A stretch of 64,000 nt of DNA from Pseudomonas typographi. GTDB lineage: Bacteria; Pseudomonadota; Gammaproteobacteria; Pseudomonadales; Pseudomonadaceae. Both the position numbers and the translations under genes were made by a program. Shown here one piece after another: positions 17,945 through 27,197 of the stretch. The DNA is taken from positions 1 to 64,000 of the forward strand of contig NZ_JAAOCA010000004.1 in assembly GCF_014694385.1 (NCBI RefSeq), written 5' to 3'. Each line of letters begins with the position of its first letter. Positions within the stretch are counted from its first letter, which is position 1. Under the pieces are notes generated by a model that did no database searches, was not told where the DNA came from, and was given only the letters and a program-made list of their open reading frames with translations.

Positions 17945-19396
17945 TTACTGGGGCGGGCCGCCAGCGGTAATGCCCAGCCGCGCGGCGAGTTCGCCGGCAT
18001 AGCGCTGCCACTGCACCAATACCGCCTGGCCAGGCCCGCTGGCCTGTGGCAGGCACTCAGCCAGGGCTGTTTCGAACGCCTCTAGGGTGTTGGGCGCGCC
18101 CCAGGCGGGTTGGGTCAGGCGCCCCTGGCAAAAGGCTAACCAACGGGCCTGCTCTTCGGCGCTCAATGACTCGGGGAAGTTTCGCGCCCGGTAGCGAAAT
18201 AACAATTCCGGCAAACGCGGGTCGTCAAATATCCATGCCTCGCCACGCAGCTGCGTGGCGCAGGCGGCGCGTACTTGTTCACACAGCCGTCGGTCGCGCT
18301 CTGAGATAAAACCATTGTATAGCTGTTGTTCCGGGTCTTCATGCGGGGCGAACTCTTCGCCGGCATAAATTTCGCGTAGCGTTTCATTCCATTGGCCTTG
18401 GGTTTGTTCCAACTCATTGGCGCGGCTGCGCAACAACGGCATATCCAAGCCTAGGCGCTCGATGTCTGCCTCGCGCAATACCGACATCGGCGCCAACACT
18501 GGGCAGCGGTTGATTTGAACCAACTTCAATGGGACCGGCAATTCTCCTTCGGCCAGCGCGTCACGGCGGGTATATAAGCGCCGGGCTAATACCGATGCCG
18601 GCTCGCGCCACAACACACTCGGATCCAATTGCAAATCACACACGATCAACGCATTGCGATTGCGCGGGTGCCAGGCTAACGGCAACACCACCCCCAAATA
18701 AGAGCGCGCCGCGGAAAACCGCCCTGAAACATGCACCAATGGTTGCATCAGCCGTATCTGCTCAAGCACCTTGTGTTTGCTGCGCAATGCGAACAACCAA
18801 TCGAACAACCGCGGTTGGCGTTGTTTGACCAGCCGTGCCAAGGCGATGGTCGCATGCACATCGGACAGTGCATCGTGGGCCTTACCATGCTCCAGGCCGT
18901 TGGCGGCAGTGAGCGCCTCAAGCTTGAGGCTTGGCTGCCCGTCGCGCAGGGGCCATTCGATACCCTGGGGGCGCAGCGCATAAGCCGTGCGCACCACGTC
19001 GATCAAGTCCCAGCGGCTATTGCCGCCCTGCCACTCGCGCCCATAGGGGTCGTAGAAATTGCGGTACAGGCTGTAACGGGTGACCTCATCGTCGAAGCGC
19101 AGCGTGTTATAGCCCAACGCGCAGGTTCCGGGCCGCGATAATTCGGCATGCACCCGGCCCATGAACTCGCATTCCTTCATGCCCTGGCTTTCGAGCACCT
19201 GCGGGGTGATACCGGTGATCAAGCAGGCAGCGGGGTGTGGCAACACATCGTCGCTGAGCCGGCAGTACAGGTTCACAGGGGCGTCGATTTCGTTAAATTC
19301 GGCATCGGTACGCAGCCCGGCCATTTGCAAAGGCCGGTCGCAACGGGGGTTGATGCCAGTGGTTTCGAAGTCGTACCAGAATAAGCTGGTGGTCAC
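17945..19396 (-). CDS. sbcB: Exodeoxyribonuclease I (3'-5' ssDNA exonuclease)
   Basis: A 483-residue exonuclease of the DEDD superfamily. Exo motif I is at the very start (FWYDFETTGINP), with the DEDDh histidine/aspartate motif HDALSDVHATIALARL near residues 170-185. The SH3-like and C-terminal helical ExoI domains follow, giving full length. It degrades single-stranded DNA 3' to 5' and limits RecF-type recombination and aberrant joints. The ATG at 19396 lies opposite the RDD gene, with a short shared control region at 19397-19530. It is convergent with turA. Confidence 0.93.
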   Translation of the reverse strand: MTTSLFWYDFETTGINPRCDRPLQMAGLRTDAEFNEIDAPVNLYCRLSDDVLPHPAACLITGITPQVLESQGMKECEFMGRVHAELSRPGTCALGYNTLRFDDEVTRYSLYRNFYDPYGREWQGGNSRWDLIDVVRTAYALRPQGIEWPLRDGQPSLKLEALTAANGLEHGKAHDALSDVHATIALARLVKQRQPRLFDWLFALRSKHKVLEQIRLMQPLVHVSGRFSAARSYLGVVLPLAWHPRNRNALIVCDLQLDPSVLWREPASVLARRLYTRRDALAEGELPVPLKLVQINRCPVLAPMSVLREADIERLGLDMPLLRSRANELEQTQGQWNETLREIYAGEEFAPHEDPEQQLYNGFISERDRRLCEQVRAACATQLRGEAWIFDDPRLPELLFRYRARNFPESLSAEEQARWLAFCQGRLTQPAWGAPNTLEAFETALAECLPQASGPGQAVLVQWQRYAGELAARLGITAGGPPQ

Positions 19397-19530
19397 AGGC
19401 GGGCCTTCGCGTCGTCCAAGTCACCGGCATTGTGCCCTATTCGGCCGCCCTGGCGCTGGCTGTTACAAAGGCAGGTTGCCGGATCGGCCAGCGCTGGATA
19501 GCATCGGCGGGCCGCCCAGAGGAACCCACC

Positions 19531-20238
19531 ATGCTCGCGACCGGACCGCATCCGCCCCCTGTCGACACCCTGATGCTGGTCGAAACCCCTGAGGGCATCG
19601 ACCTGCCTTTGCGACCAGCGGGCCTGGTGCCACGGGCCTTGGCCTTTACCGTCGACCTGGCCATTCGCGGCGTGGTGTTGCTGCTGTTGGCGCTATTGCT
19701 CCACCCACAGGGCGACATGGGCGTGGGCGCCCTGCTGCTGGCGATATTCCTGGTGAACGGCTGGTACATGGTGCTGTTCGAGGTGCTGCATCAAGGGCGA
19801 ACGCCCGGCAAGCAGTTGTTGGGGCTGCGCGTGGTATTGGACGACGGCACCCCGATCGGTTGGTCGGCGTCGTTGCTGCGCAACTTGTTACGCGCTGCCG
19901 ACATGCTGCCCCTCGGTTACGCATTGGGTATCACCAGCAGCCTGCTGCACCCGGCATTCAAGCGCGTGGGCGACCTCGCTGCCGGTACCCTGGTGGTATA
20001 CCAAGACGCCCCGCCGCCCGTGCTTCGCTGGCCAGAGGTCGCACCCGCGCCGGCCCCCTTCGCCCTGGCGGCCAGCGAACAGCGCGCGCTGCTCGAGTTG
20101 GTTCAGCGCCAGGCAAACCTGGCGCCAGCGCGGGTCGAAGAATTGGCCGCGTTGCTCGCCCCGGCGCTCGGCGTTCCTGCCCAGCAGGCCATGGCGCGCA
20201 TCAACGGTATCGCCCGCGCCTGGGTCGGCCCGGCATGA
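19531..20238 (+). CDS. RDD-family membrane protein, first gene of a six-gene overlapping cluster
   Basis: The preferred start is ATG 19531 (MLATGPHPPPVDTLMLVETP) with AGAGGA about 8 bases upstream, giving 235 residues; an upstream extension to 19432 has no ribosome site. The RDD signature is visible: RALAFTVDLAIRG with the arginine and aspartate, a second helix, and the loop GRTPGKQLLGLRVV followed by RNLLRAADML. About four hydrophobic helices lie within residues 40-150, then a soluble C-terminal tail. RDD proteins often partner MoxR/DUF58 systems. The function is unknown. Its stop overlaps the next start (ATGA, 20235-20238). Confidence 0.85.
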   Translation: MLATGPHPPPVDTLMLVETPEGIDLPLRPAGLVPRALAFTVDLAIRGVVLLLLALLLHPQGDMGVGALLLAIFLVNGWYMVLFEVLHQGRTPGKQLLGLRVVLDDGTPIGWSASLLRNLLRAADMLPLGYALGITSSLLHPAFKRVGDLAAGTLVVYQDAPPPVLRWPEVAPAPAPFALAASEQRALLELVQRQANLAPARVEELAALLAPALGVPAQQAMARINGIARAWVGPA

Positions 20239-21212
20239 AGCAACGGCAGTTCGAAGCCAGCCACCAACGCGCCTGGGCAGCCTTCGAGGCACAGCTGGGG
20301 CAGGCCGAGCGCGCCAAGGCCCCCGTGGAGCATGCGCAGACTTTCGGCCCGGCCTATCGCCGCCTGTGCAGCCACTTGGCGCTAGCGCAAGAGCGCCAGT
20401 ACACCAGCCACCTGATCGACCGCCTGCAACACCTGGCACTGCGCGGCCACCAACAACTGTACCGGCACCAGCCCAAGCCCAGCGCCCAACTGGCCCACTT
20501 TCTATGGGTAGGTTTTCCGCGTCAGGTGCGCGCCAAGGGGGTTTTCGTATTGCTGGCGGCGGCCACACTCTCCGGTACGTTGGCATTGGTTGCCGGTTTG
20601 GTTTATGCCTACCCCGAGCTGGCCTATAGCGTGTTGCCGGCAGGCCAGCTCGCCAGCATCGAACAGATGTATAGCCCGGCCCACAGCCACTTGGGCCGGG
20701 CGGCAGACCGCCAGGCCAGCGCCGATTGGGTGATGTTCTGCTTCTACGTGATGAACAACATCGGGATTGCCTTTCAAACCTTTGCCAGCGGTTTGCTAGT
20801 GGGGCTCGGCAGCCTGTTCTACCTGTTCTACAACGGCCTGCAGATCGGCGTTGTGGCCGGCCATGTGTCACACAGCGCCGCGGGCCTGCCGTTCTGGTCG
20901 TTCGTGATCGGCCATGGTGCATTCGAGCTCACGGCCATCACCCTGGCCGGGGCGGCCGGCTTGCAATTGGGTTGGGCGTTGATCGCCCCGGGCCCGCTCA
21001 GCCGCGGCCAAGCCCTGCGCCAGGCGGCCAAGGCGGCGGTGCAACTGGTGTACGGCGTGGTGGTATTTTTGCTGGTGGCCGCGCTGCTGGAGGCCTACTG
21101 GTCGGCCAAGGGCAGCATTACCCCGGCCACCAAGTTCGCCGTGGGCGCCGCCCTATGGGCAGGGGTGCTGGCCTACCTGTTATTGGCCGGGAGAACGCCC
21201 CGTGCAGCTTGA
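20235..21212 (+). CDS. SpoIIM/DUF95-family membrane protein
   Basis: A 325-residue protein with a charged N-terminal helical region of about 100 residues (RQFEASHQRAWAAFEAQL) followed by about five membrane helices. The SpoIIM-like core includes VMNNIGIAFQTFASGLLVGL and FVIGHGAFELTAITLAGAAG, the latter with the family's HG-FE motif. In sporulating bacteria SpoIIM helps remodel septal peptidoglycan. In Gram-negatives this family occurs with MoxR and DUF58, and its role is not established. The ATG at 20235 overlaps the RDD stop by 4 bases, and its own end overlaps the next GTG by 11 bases. Confidence 0.85.
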   Translation: MKQRQFEASHQRAWAAFEAQLGQAERAKAPVEHAQTFGPAYRRLCSHLALAQERQYTSHLIDRLQHLALRGHQQLYRHQPKPSAQLAHFLWVGFPRQVRAKGVFVLLAAATLSGTLALVAGLVYAYPELAYSVLPAGQLASIEQMYSPAHSHLGRAADRQASADWVMFCFYVMNNIGIAFQTFASGLLVGLGSLFYLFYNGLQIGVVAGHVSHSAAGLPFWSFVIGHGAFELTAITLAGAAGLQLGWALIAPGPLSRGQALRQAAKAAVQLVYGVVVFLLVAALLEAYWSAKGSITPATKFAVGAALWAGVLAYLLLAGRTPRAA

Positions 21213-22698
21213 TCGGGCGCGCGTCACGATCCGCCCCAGATCCCCCTGGGAAGCGCTGGATTTAGGCTGCCGCCTGGCTGCCCGGCACCGCCGGTTGCTA
21301 GCGCTGGCCTGGCTGGCCCTCACGGTGCCGGTGTTTTCGCTGATCAGCTTGCTGTGCTGGAATGCCCCCACGCTTGCATTGTTGCTGTTTTGGTGGGGCA
21401 AGCCATTATATGAGCGCTTGGCCCTGCACATCCTCGCCCAAGCCCTGTTCGACCACCCGCCCAGCATCGGCCAGGCACTGCGCGCTTGGCCCGGGCTGCT
21501 GCGCCGGCAATGGCTGGCGAGCCTGACCTGGCGGCGGGCAAGCCTCATGCGCAGCTTCGACCTGCCAGTGACGCAGCTCGAAGGGCAGGCCGGCCGGGCC
21601 CGGCAACAGCGGCTCGGCCTGCTACACCGGGAAGATGGCCGGGCCGCCCGCTGGCTGACTGTGGTCGGTGCCTATGTTGAAACCTGCCTGGTGCTGGGCG
21701 CGGTGAGCTTGCTGCTGCTGATGGTGCCACGCAGCGCCGGCGACAGTTGGCACTGGGCACAATGGCTGTTGGGCCCGCCGATCCCGGGCAGGCTGTGGCT
21801 ACAACACTTGGCTAACGCCTTCTATGTGTTGGTGCTGGCGGTGTGGGGACCGATCTACGTGGCGTGTGGCTTCACGCTGTACCTGAACCGCCGTACTCAC
21901 CTGGAGGCCTGGGACATCGAACTGGTGCTGCGCGCATTGTGCCAGCGCCTGGCACCGTTGGTGGTATTGGGCCTGTTATTGGCCTTTATGCTCACGCCGC
22001 CACCTGCCCTGGCGGCCGACGCCGCACCGGCGGAGCAACCACGGGTAAGCGTGAGCACCGCGCACCAAGCCATCGAGGCGTTGCTCCAGCGCCCACCGTT
22101 CGAAAACATCGAAACCCGCGCCCGTTGGCACTGGCGCCGCGGCGACCCCTCCCCCGCGCCCGCCGCTGCGCCCGCCCCACATGCGGCCGCCAACCCGTCG
22201 GAGGGACTGGCCCGCGCCGCCGAGATACTGTTATGGGCAGCCTTGGCCGGGTGCTTGGCCTGGCTGGGTTGGCATCACCGGCTGCGCGCGCGGCAATGGG
22301 CGGCGCGCTTGGCCAGGCGCCGCACGCCGCCACACCAAGCCTTGCCACCGCTGTTTGCCCAGGACCTGGCACCGGAACGCCTGCCGATGGACGTCGCCGG
22401 CCATGCCGAGCAACTGTGGGCCAGCGACCCCCGCCAAGCCCTGGCGCTACTTTACCGGGGCCTGCTCAGCCGCCTGGTGCATGACTACAAACTGCCTTTG
22501 CGTGCCGCCGATACCGAAGCCCAAGTGTTGGCCAAGGTCGCCGCGCTGCAATTGCGCGGGCTCGACGATTTCAGCCAAAAGCTCACCTGGCATTGGCAGG
22601 CCATCGCCTACGGGCACCGCGTGCCACCCGCGGGTACGTGCGAGGCGCTGTGCCGGGGCTGGCGGCGGCTGTTCCCGCTGCAGGGGGCCAGCCAATGA
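21202..22698 (+). CDS. DUF4129-containing membrane protein
   Basis: A 498-residue protein. The N-terminal half has several hydrophobic helices (LLALAWLALTVPVFSLISLL, and others near residues 150-230). An Ala/Pro-rich periplasmic-looking stretch follows around residues 275-340 (SPAPAAAPAPHAAA). Another helix comes next, then a C-terminal DUF4129-like domain (SDPRQALALLYRGLLSRLVH, then QVLAKVAALQ). DUF4129 proteins are typical companions of MoxR/DUF58 loci. The GTG start at 21202 lies inside the SpoIIM gene's last codons, consistent with coupling. The function is not known. Confidence 0.78.
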   Translation: MQLDRARVTIRPRSPWEALDLGCRLAARHRRLLALAWLALTVPVFSLISLLCWNAPTLALLLFWWGKPLYERLALHILAQALFDHPPSIGQALRAWPGLLRRQWLASLTWRRASLMRSFDLPVTQLEGQAGRARQQRLGLLHREDGRAARWLTVVGAYVETCLVLGAVSLLLLMVPRSAGDSWHWAQWLLGPPIPGRLWLQHLANAFYVLVLAVWGPIYVACGFTLYLNRRTHLEAWDIELVLRALCQRLAPLVVLGLLLAFMLTPPPALAADAAPAEQPRVSVSTAHQAIEALLQRPPFENIETRARWHWRRGDPSPAPAAAPAPHAAANPSEGLARAAEILLWAALAGCLAWLGWHHRLRARQWAARLARRRTPPHQALPPLFAQDLAPERLPMDVAGHAEQLWASDPRQALALLYRGLLSRLVHDYKLPLRAADTEAQVLAKVAALQLRGLDDFSQKLTWHWQAIAYGHRVPPAGTCEALCRGWRRLFPLQGASQ

Positions 22699-23855
22699 CT
22701 GCGCGCCGCACCGCGCTGCTGGCGCTAGCGCTGGTGGTGCTGGGGTTGGGCAGCTATTACCTGTGGTCGCACCTGGAGCGTGTCGAGGAAACCGCCGACA
22801 GCGGCCCCAGCCCGGAGGCTTTGGCCAACCCCTACCTGGCCGCCGCGCGCTTTTTACGCGGGCAAGGGCTAACGGTTGCCTACAGCGGCCGCAGCCGCTT
22901 CTGGGCTGGTCTTTCGCCGGGTGCCAGCAGCGTCGTGCTGCTCGCCGATCAGCGTGCCTTAAGCCCCGCGCAGGTGCAGCAATTGCTCACCTGGGTACAG
23001 CGCGGCGGGCGCTTGGCGGTGGTCGCCCATGGCCTTTGGAACAGCCAAAGCGCCAGCGGCGGCGACCTGTTGCTCGACACGCTGCGCATTCGCAAGTCGC
23101 TGAGCGCCGACCTGCCGAACGCACCGCGTGCGCCCGCCACGGCGCAACAGCCCGACCTGACATACCTTTACCTGGAAAACCAAACGGCGCCCGTGCGGCT
23201 TGGCTTTGACCCCGCATACCATCTGGAAGACCCGACCGACAAGGCCGTGGCTTGGGCGAACAGCCGTATTGCCACACACCTGATGCAACTGGCGTGGGGT
23301 GATGGCGTCATCACCGTGCTCAGCGACGGCGCACTGTGGCGCAACGAGCGGATAGGCCACTACGACAACGCCTGGCTGCTGTGGTACCTGAACCAAGACC
23401 GTAATGTCACGCTGGTGCTCAGCACCACCCATGAACCCTGGTACAGCCTGCTCTGGCGCTACTTTGCGCAGGCAGGGGTGGCTGCGCTTGCATTAGCGCT
23501 GGCCTGGTGCTGGCACCGCGCGGTGCGCAGGGGCCCTATACTGCCAGCGCCTGACCCGGCACGGCGAAGCTTGGCCGAACACCTGCGGGCAAGTGCCACG
23601 TTTGCCCTGCGCCACGGTGGCCAGCAACGCCTGCTGCAGGTGCTACGCCAAGACCTTACCCAGCATGCTGAGCGCCATCACCCAGGCTTTGCCCGACTGC
23701 CCATCGCCGAACAGTGGCAGCTGCTGGGGCGCCTGGCTGGCCAGCCTACCGCACACATCGCCCAGGCCATGGCACCTGGCCGTGGCAATGCCCTTTCCCG
23801 TCGCGACTTCAGCGAACGAGTCGCCCAATTGCAACGCATCAGGAACGCACTATGA
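22695..23855 (+). CDS. DUF4350-containing single- or double-span membrane protein
   Basis: A 386-residue protein from ATG 22695, overlapping the previous stop by ATGA. It has an N-terminal membrane anchor (LLALALVVLGLGSYYLW). A periplasmic DUF4350-like domain follows, with NPYLAAARFLRGQGLTVAYS and a GATase-like core (VVLLADQRALSP, GGRLAVVAHGLW, DGVITVLSDGALW). A second helix near residue 265 (VAALALALAWCWHRAVRR) leads to a cytoplasmic tail of about 110 residues. It sits directly before the MoxR ATPase. The family is associated with these loci, with no assigned activity. Confidence 0.78.
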   Translation: MTARRTALLALALVVLGLGSYYLWSHLERVEETADSGPSPEALANPYLAAARFLRGQGLTVAYSGRSRFWAGLSPGASSVVLLADQRALSPAQVQQLLTWVQRGGRLAVVAHGLWNSQSASGGDLLLDTLRIRKSLSADLPNAPRAPATAQQPDLTYLYLENQTAPVRLGFDPAYHLEDPTDKAVAWANSRIATHLMQLAWGDGVITVLSDGALWRNERIGHYDNAWLLWYLNQDRNVTLVLSTTHEPWYSLLWRYFAQAGVAALALALAWCWHRAVRRGPILPAPDPARRSLAEHLRASATFALRHGGQQRLLQVLRQDLTQHAERHHPGFARLPIAEQWQLLGRLAGQPTAHIAQAMAPGRGNALSRRDFSERVAQLQRIRNAL

Positions 23856-24829
23856 GTGAGATTCGCCCGCTGTCGTCGAGCGAGGCCAGCGAGCTGGCCC
23901 AGGGGTTGGCGCAGGAGCTACGCAAAGCCGTGATCGGCCAAGATGCGGTGATCGATGATGTGCTCACCGCGTTGATAGGTGCCGGGCATCTGTTGCTCGA
24001 AGGTGTGCCAGGGCTCGGCAAAACCCTATTGGTGCGCGCGCTGTCGCGCTGCTTCGGCGGTGAGTTCGCACGGATACAGTTCACCCCCGACCTGATGCCC
24101 AGCGATGTCACCGGCCATGCCGTGTTCGACCTGCAGAGCGAGCAGTTCAAACTGCGCCGGGGCCCTGTATTCACCCACCTGCTGCTGGCCGACGAAATCA
24201 ACCGCGCACCGGCCAAGACCCAGGCGGCGCTGCTCGAAGCCATGCAGGAACGCCAGGTGACCCTGGAGGGCAGGGCCCTGCCCCTGCCTCGGCCGTTCCT
24301 GGTGATGGCTACGCAGAACCCGATCGAACAGGAAGGCACCTACCCATTACCGGAAGCCGAGTTGGACCGCTTCATGTTGAAGGTGCACATCGGCTACCCA
24401 GCGGCCGCAGAAGAACTCGCCATGGTCCGTAAGGTCAGCGGCTCAAGCCGCGCCGACATGCTCGATGTGCAGCCGCTGCGCCAGTTGCTCACGGCCGCCG
24501 ATGTCACCGCCTTGCAAACCTTTGCCAGCCAGTTGCCGGTTGACGACCAGGTACTCGACTATGCCGTGCGCCTGGCCAGGGCCACCCGCGGATGGCCAGG
24601 GCTCGCCACCGGTGCTGGCCCTCGCGCGTCTATCGCATTGGTGCGCTGCGGCCGGGCGCGGGCCCTGCTGCGCGGCGCGGCGTTCGTAACCCCCGATGAC
24701 ATCAAAAGCTGCGCCCTGGCCGTGCTGCGCCATCGGGTGCGGCTGGCGGCAGAGCTTGAAATCGACGGCTTCGATACCGACCAGGTGTTGCGCCAGTTGC
24801 TCGACCAGACCCCGGCGCCGCGTGCCTGA
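23852..24829 (+). CDS. MoxR-family AAA+ ATPase
   Basis: A 325-residue MoxR ATPase starting at ATG 23852 inside the preceding stop (ATGAGTGAG). Walker A is LLEGVPGLGKTLLVRAL near residue 50 and Walker B is LLLADEINRAPAKTQAALLE. Sensor 1 and the family box are ATQNPIEQEGTYPLPEAELD. A C-terminal AAA lid contains the arginine-rich TGAGPRASIALVRCGRA. MoxR proteins act as chaperones that insert cofactors or mature membrane complexes, often with VWA-domain partners. No VWA gene is evident here; the DUF58 protein downstream probably plays that part. Its stop overlaps the next ATG by one base. Confidence 0.93.
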   Translation: MSEIRPLSSSEASELAQGLAQELRKAVIGQDAVIDDVLTALIGAGHLLLEGVPGLGKTLLVRALSRCFGGEFARIQFTPDLMPSDVTGHAVFDLQSEQFKLRRGPVFTHLLLADEINRAPAKTQAALLEAMQERQVTLEGRALPLPRPFLVMATQNPIEQEGTYPLPEAELDRFMLKVHIGYPAAAEELAMVRKVSGSSRADMLDVQPLRQLLTAADVTALQTFASQLPVDDQVLDYAVRLARATRGWPGLATGAGPRASIALVRCGRARALLRGAAFVTPDDIKSCALAVLRHRVRLAAELEIDGFDTDQVLRQLLDQTPAPRA

Positions 24830-26157
24830 TGCTGCGGCCTACCCGCCCCGCGCTGGCCTGGTTGGCCGGCCTTGCCAGCGTGAGCATGGTCTATGGCGTA
24901 CTGCGCGCTTGGGGCGTACTGGGCGATGGCTTCGCTGCCCCGCTGTGGGCCGCGTTGCTGGCATTGCCACTGTCGGCGGCCCTCGATGCAGGGTTGTTGT
25001 ACCGCCGCCGCTCACCACGGGCAAGCCGCGAAATGCCGGCCAACCTGGCCCTGGGCCGGTACAGCGAAGTATGGCTTGAACTTCGCTTGGCCAGCGAGCA
25101 ACCGCTTATGCTGTGGGCGATCGACCACCCGCCCGCCGGCATGGTCTACGAGGGCCCGGCGCAACAGGTGTTCTTGCGCCCTGGGCAAACGGTACGCCTG
25201 GGTTACCGGCTGCGGCCGCTTCGGCGCGGGCACTTTCGCTTCGAACGCTGCGAGCTGCACCTGCGCAGCGCGCTGGGGCTGTGGACACAGCGCCGTTACC
25301 TGGCGCTACCCGCCCAAGCGCGGGTATTCCCCGATTTTGCCCGCCTGCATGGCGCGCAGTTGCGCCTGGTCGATGCCTGGCTCGGCCAACTGGGCGTGCG
25401 CCAGCACCCACGCCGTGGCGAAGGCCAAACGTTCCACCAGTTACGCGCGTTTCGCGAAGGCGACGCGCTGCGCCAGGTCGACTGGAAAGCCACCTCGCGG
25501 TTGCGCACACCGATCGTGCGCGAGTACCAGGAAGAGCGTGACCAAACAATACTGCTATGGCTCGATTGCAGCCGGCGCATGCGCAGCCGCGACGGCGAGC
25601 TGGCGCACTTCGACCACGCGCTGAACGCCAGCCTGTTGCTTGCGTACGTAGCGCTTCGCCAGGGCGATGCGGTGGGGCTACACACCTTGGCCACCGCGCC
25701 GCGCCGGCTTAGCCCAGGAAAGGGCCAACGCCAATTAAGCAGCCTACTCGGTGCGCTCTATGACTTGGACAGCAGTACCGCCCATGCAGACTTCAGCGGC
25801 GCGGCTACGCAGTTGATCGCCACACAAAAGCGCCGGGCGCAGGTCATTCTATTGACTAACCTGCGCGATGAAGACGACGAGCAATTGTTACCGGCCCTGA
25901 ACCGGGTCAAGCGCCACCACCGTGTGCTGGTGGCTAACCTGCGCGAGGCGGTGGTCAACGACATGAGCCAGTGCCCTGTCACCGACCACGCCCAAGCACT
26001 GGATTACTGCGCGGCGGTGCAGTACCTGCAAGGCCGCGCGCGGTTGCATGAGCGGTTGGCCGCACAAGGGGTAGCGGTGCTGGACGTCACACCGAGCGAG
26101 CTGGGCGGCGCCCTGCTCGGTAAGTACCTGGAATGGAAAAAAGCCGGTGTGATGTAG
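24829..26157 (+). CDS. DUF58 protein, MoxR partner
   Basis: A 442-residue protein. Two N-terminal hydrophobic helices (about residues 8-25 and 32-55) anchor it. The DUF58 hallmark is FHQLRAFREGDALRQVDWKA, followed by TSRLRTPIVREYQEERDQTI and a VWA-like strand with a partly degenerate MIDAS (LLWLDCSRRM). It overlaps the moxR-type stop at TGATG. DUF58 proteins are thought to be substrate or adaptor partners of MoxR ATPases. It ends the cluster; the next gene is convergent and only 8 bases away. Confidence 0.88.
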   Translation: MLRPTRPALAWLAGLASVSMVYGVLRAWGVLGDGFAAPLWAALLALPLSAALDAGLLYRRRSPRASREMPANLALGRYSEVWLELRLASEQPLMLWAIDHPPAGMVYEGPAQQVFLRPGQTVRLGYRLRPLRRGHFRFERCELHLRSALGLWTQRRYLALPAQARVFPDFARLHGAQLRLVDAWLGQLGVRQHPRRGEGQTFHQLRAFREGDALRQVDWKATSRLRTPIVREYQEERDQTILLWLDCSRRMRSRDGELAHFDHALNASLLLAYVALRQGDAVGLHTLATAPRRLSPGKGQRQLSSLLGALYDLDSSTAHADFSGAATQLIATQKRRAQVILLTNLRDEDDEQLLPALNRVKRHHRVLVANLREAVVNDMSQCPVTDHAQALDYCAAVQYLQGRARLHERLAAQGVAVLDVTPSELGGALLGKYLEWKKAGVM

Positions 26158-26165
26158 TGTGGCGC

Positions 26166-26543
26166 TCAGGCCGATGCGCTCATCGGCAAAAAGCTGAAAT
26201 AGCGGCGCAACGCTTGCACCAATTGTTCATATTCCAGCGGTGCCTGCAATAACATGAAGCCCGAATCGTAATAGCCCGGGGTAGCGTCTTCATGGCACCA
26301 CAGGCAACTCGCGGTCAGGTTGATCAGTTGCGCAGTCGCATCGGCCTCCGGCGCCCTAACCGGCACTCTAAGCTGCAACTCGAAGTCGGGCCCTACCAGC
26401 AGCGGTAACTGGCTGATGAGCATCAACCCTGCCTCGGACACATTACCCAGATAGCCGATGGGTAGGTCGGTGTAGCGGTTGTACACCTTCAGGTAATACG
26501 GCAACTGATGCCGTTCGATGCGTCGCTCGATAAACTTAGCCAT
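26166..26543 (-). CDS. PilZ-domain protein, probable c-di-GMP receptor
   Basis: A 125-residue single-domain PilZ protein. The N-terminal arginine motif is ERRIERHQ (RxxxR form), and the second motif reads NVSEAGLML, an N-x-S-x-x-G version of the usual D/N-x-S-x-x-G, so binding is plausible. A beta-barrel pattern continues to about residue 110. It probably senses cyclic di-GMP in the cytoplasm and acts on a partner not visible here. The ATG at 26543 has CAGGGAACG upstream. The gene is convergent with the DUF58 gene. Confidence 0.85.
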   Translation of the reverse strand: MAKFIERRIERHQLPYYLKVYNRYTDLPIGYLGNVSEAGLMLISQLPLLVGPDFELQLRVPVRAPEADATAQLINLTASCLWCHEDATPGYYDSGFMLLQAPLEYEQLVQALRRYFSFLPMSASA

Positions 26544-26668
26544 GTCAATCGTTCCCTGACCTTATTAGGTCGTACCCGCACTTGCCGCGCACAATGCGAA
26601 TAGGTTGTTACGCCCAGCTTAAACCACGACCGGCGAACTGCCGCAACTGCCAATGAAGTTTCATCTTT

Positions 26669-27043
26669 TCACAGTGCCGCCGGTCGGGGAACTGCCTCCT
26701 GCGCCGGGTGGTACTGCCCAGTTTGTTCTAACGTTTGCAACCGGGCCCGAGCGCGGAAGGCGTATTCGCTGCCCGGGTACTGGAACAGAATCCACTGGTA
26801 GGTTTGCACCGCATCGACGAACAGGTTCTGGCGCTCCAAGCACTGGCCACGCAACAGTGCCGATTCGGGGCGGATGTACGGGCGAGACTGGGTTTTGCGG
26901 TCGACCTGCGATAATTCAAGCACCACCTTTTGGCAGTCGCCTTCATCATAGGCACGGTAAGCACTGTTCAAGTGCTGGTCGGCCGACCAACGGGTACAGC
27001 CAGCGAGGCTCGCCAGCAAGGTCATGGCTATAAGGGTACGCAT
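26669..27043 (-). CDS. Small TPR-like lipoprotein
   Basis: A 124-residue lipoprotein. The signal peptide ends LLASLAGC with the lipidated cysteine at residue 16. The mature part is helical with tetratricopeptide-like repeats (HLNSAYRAYDEGDCQKVVLEL; ECLERQNLFVDAVQTYQWIL-like second repeat; then YPGSEYAFRARARLQTL). Two further cysteines may form a disulfide. It probably sits at the inner leaflet of the outer membrane as a scaffold; the partner is unknown. The ATG at 27043 follows a CAGGAGATTGCC ribosome site. Confidence 0.8.
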   Translation of the reverse strand: MRTLIAMTLLASLAGCTRWSADQHLNSAYRAYDEGDCQKVVLELSQVDRKTQSRPYIRPESALLRGQCLERQNLFVDAVQTYQWILFQYPGSEYAFRARARLQTLEQTGQYHPAQEAVPRPAAL

Positions 27044-27197
27044 GGCAATCTCCTGGACTAGCCCCGTTATCGGCGCCAGCGCGGTTTTCTTCAGTCATCT
27101 GCGCCGGGCAAAATCGGCGCCGGTAGTGCAGCCGAACAATGACTACAGCCTATTAGAGGAGTAGCCTTTCGCTGCGCGTCAATAAAGGAGTCAGTGC

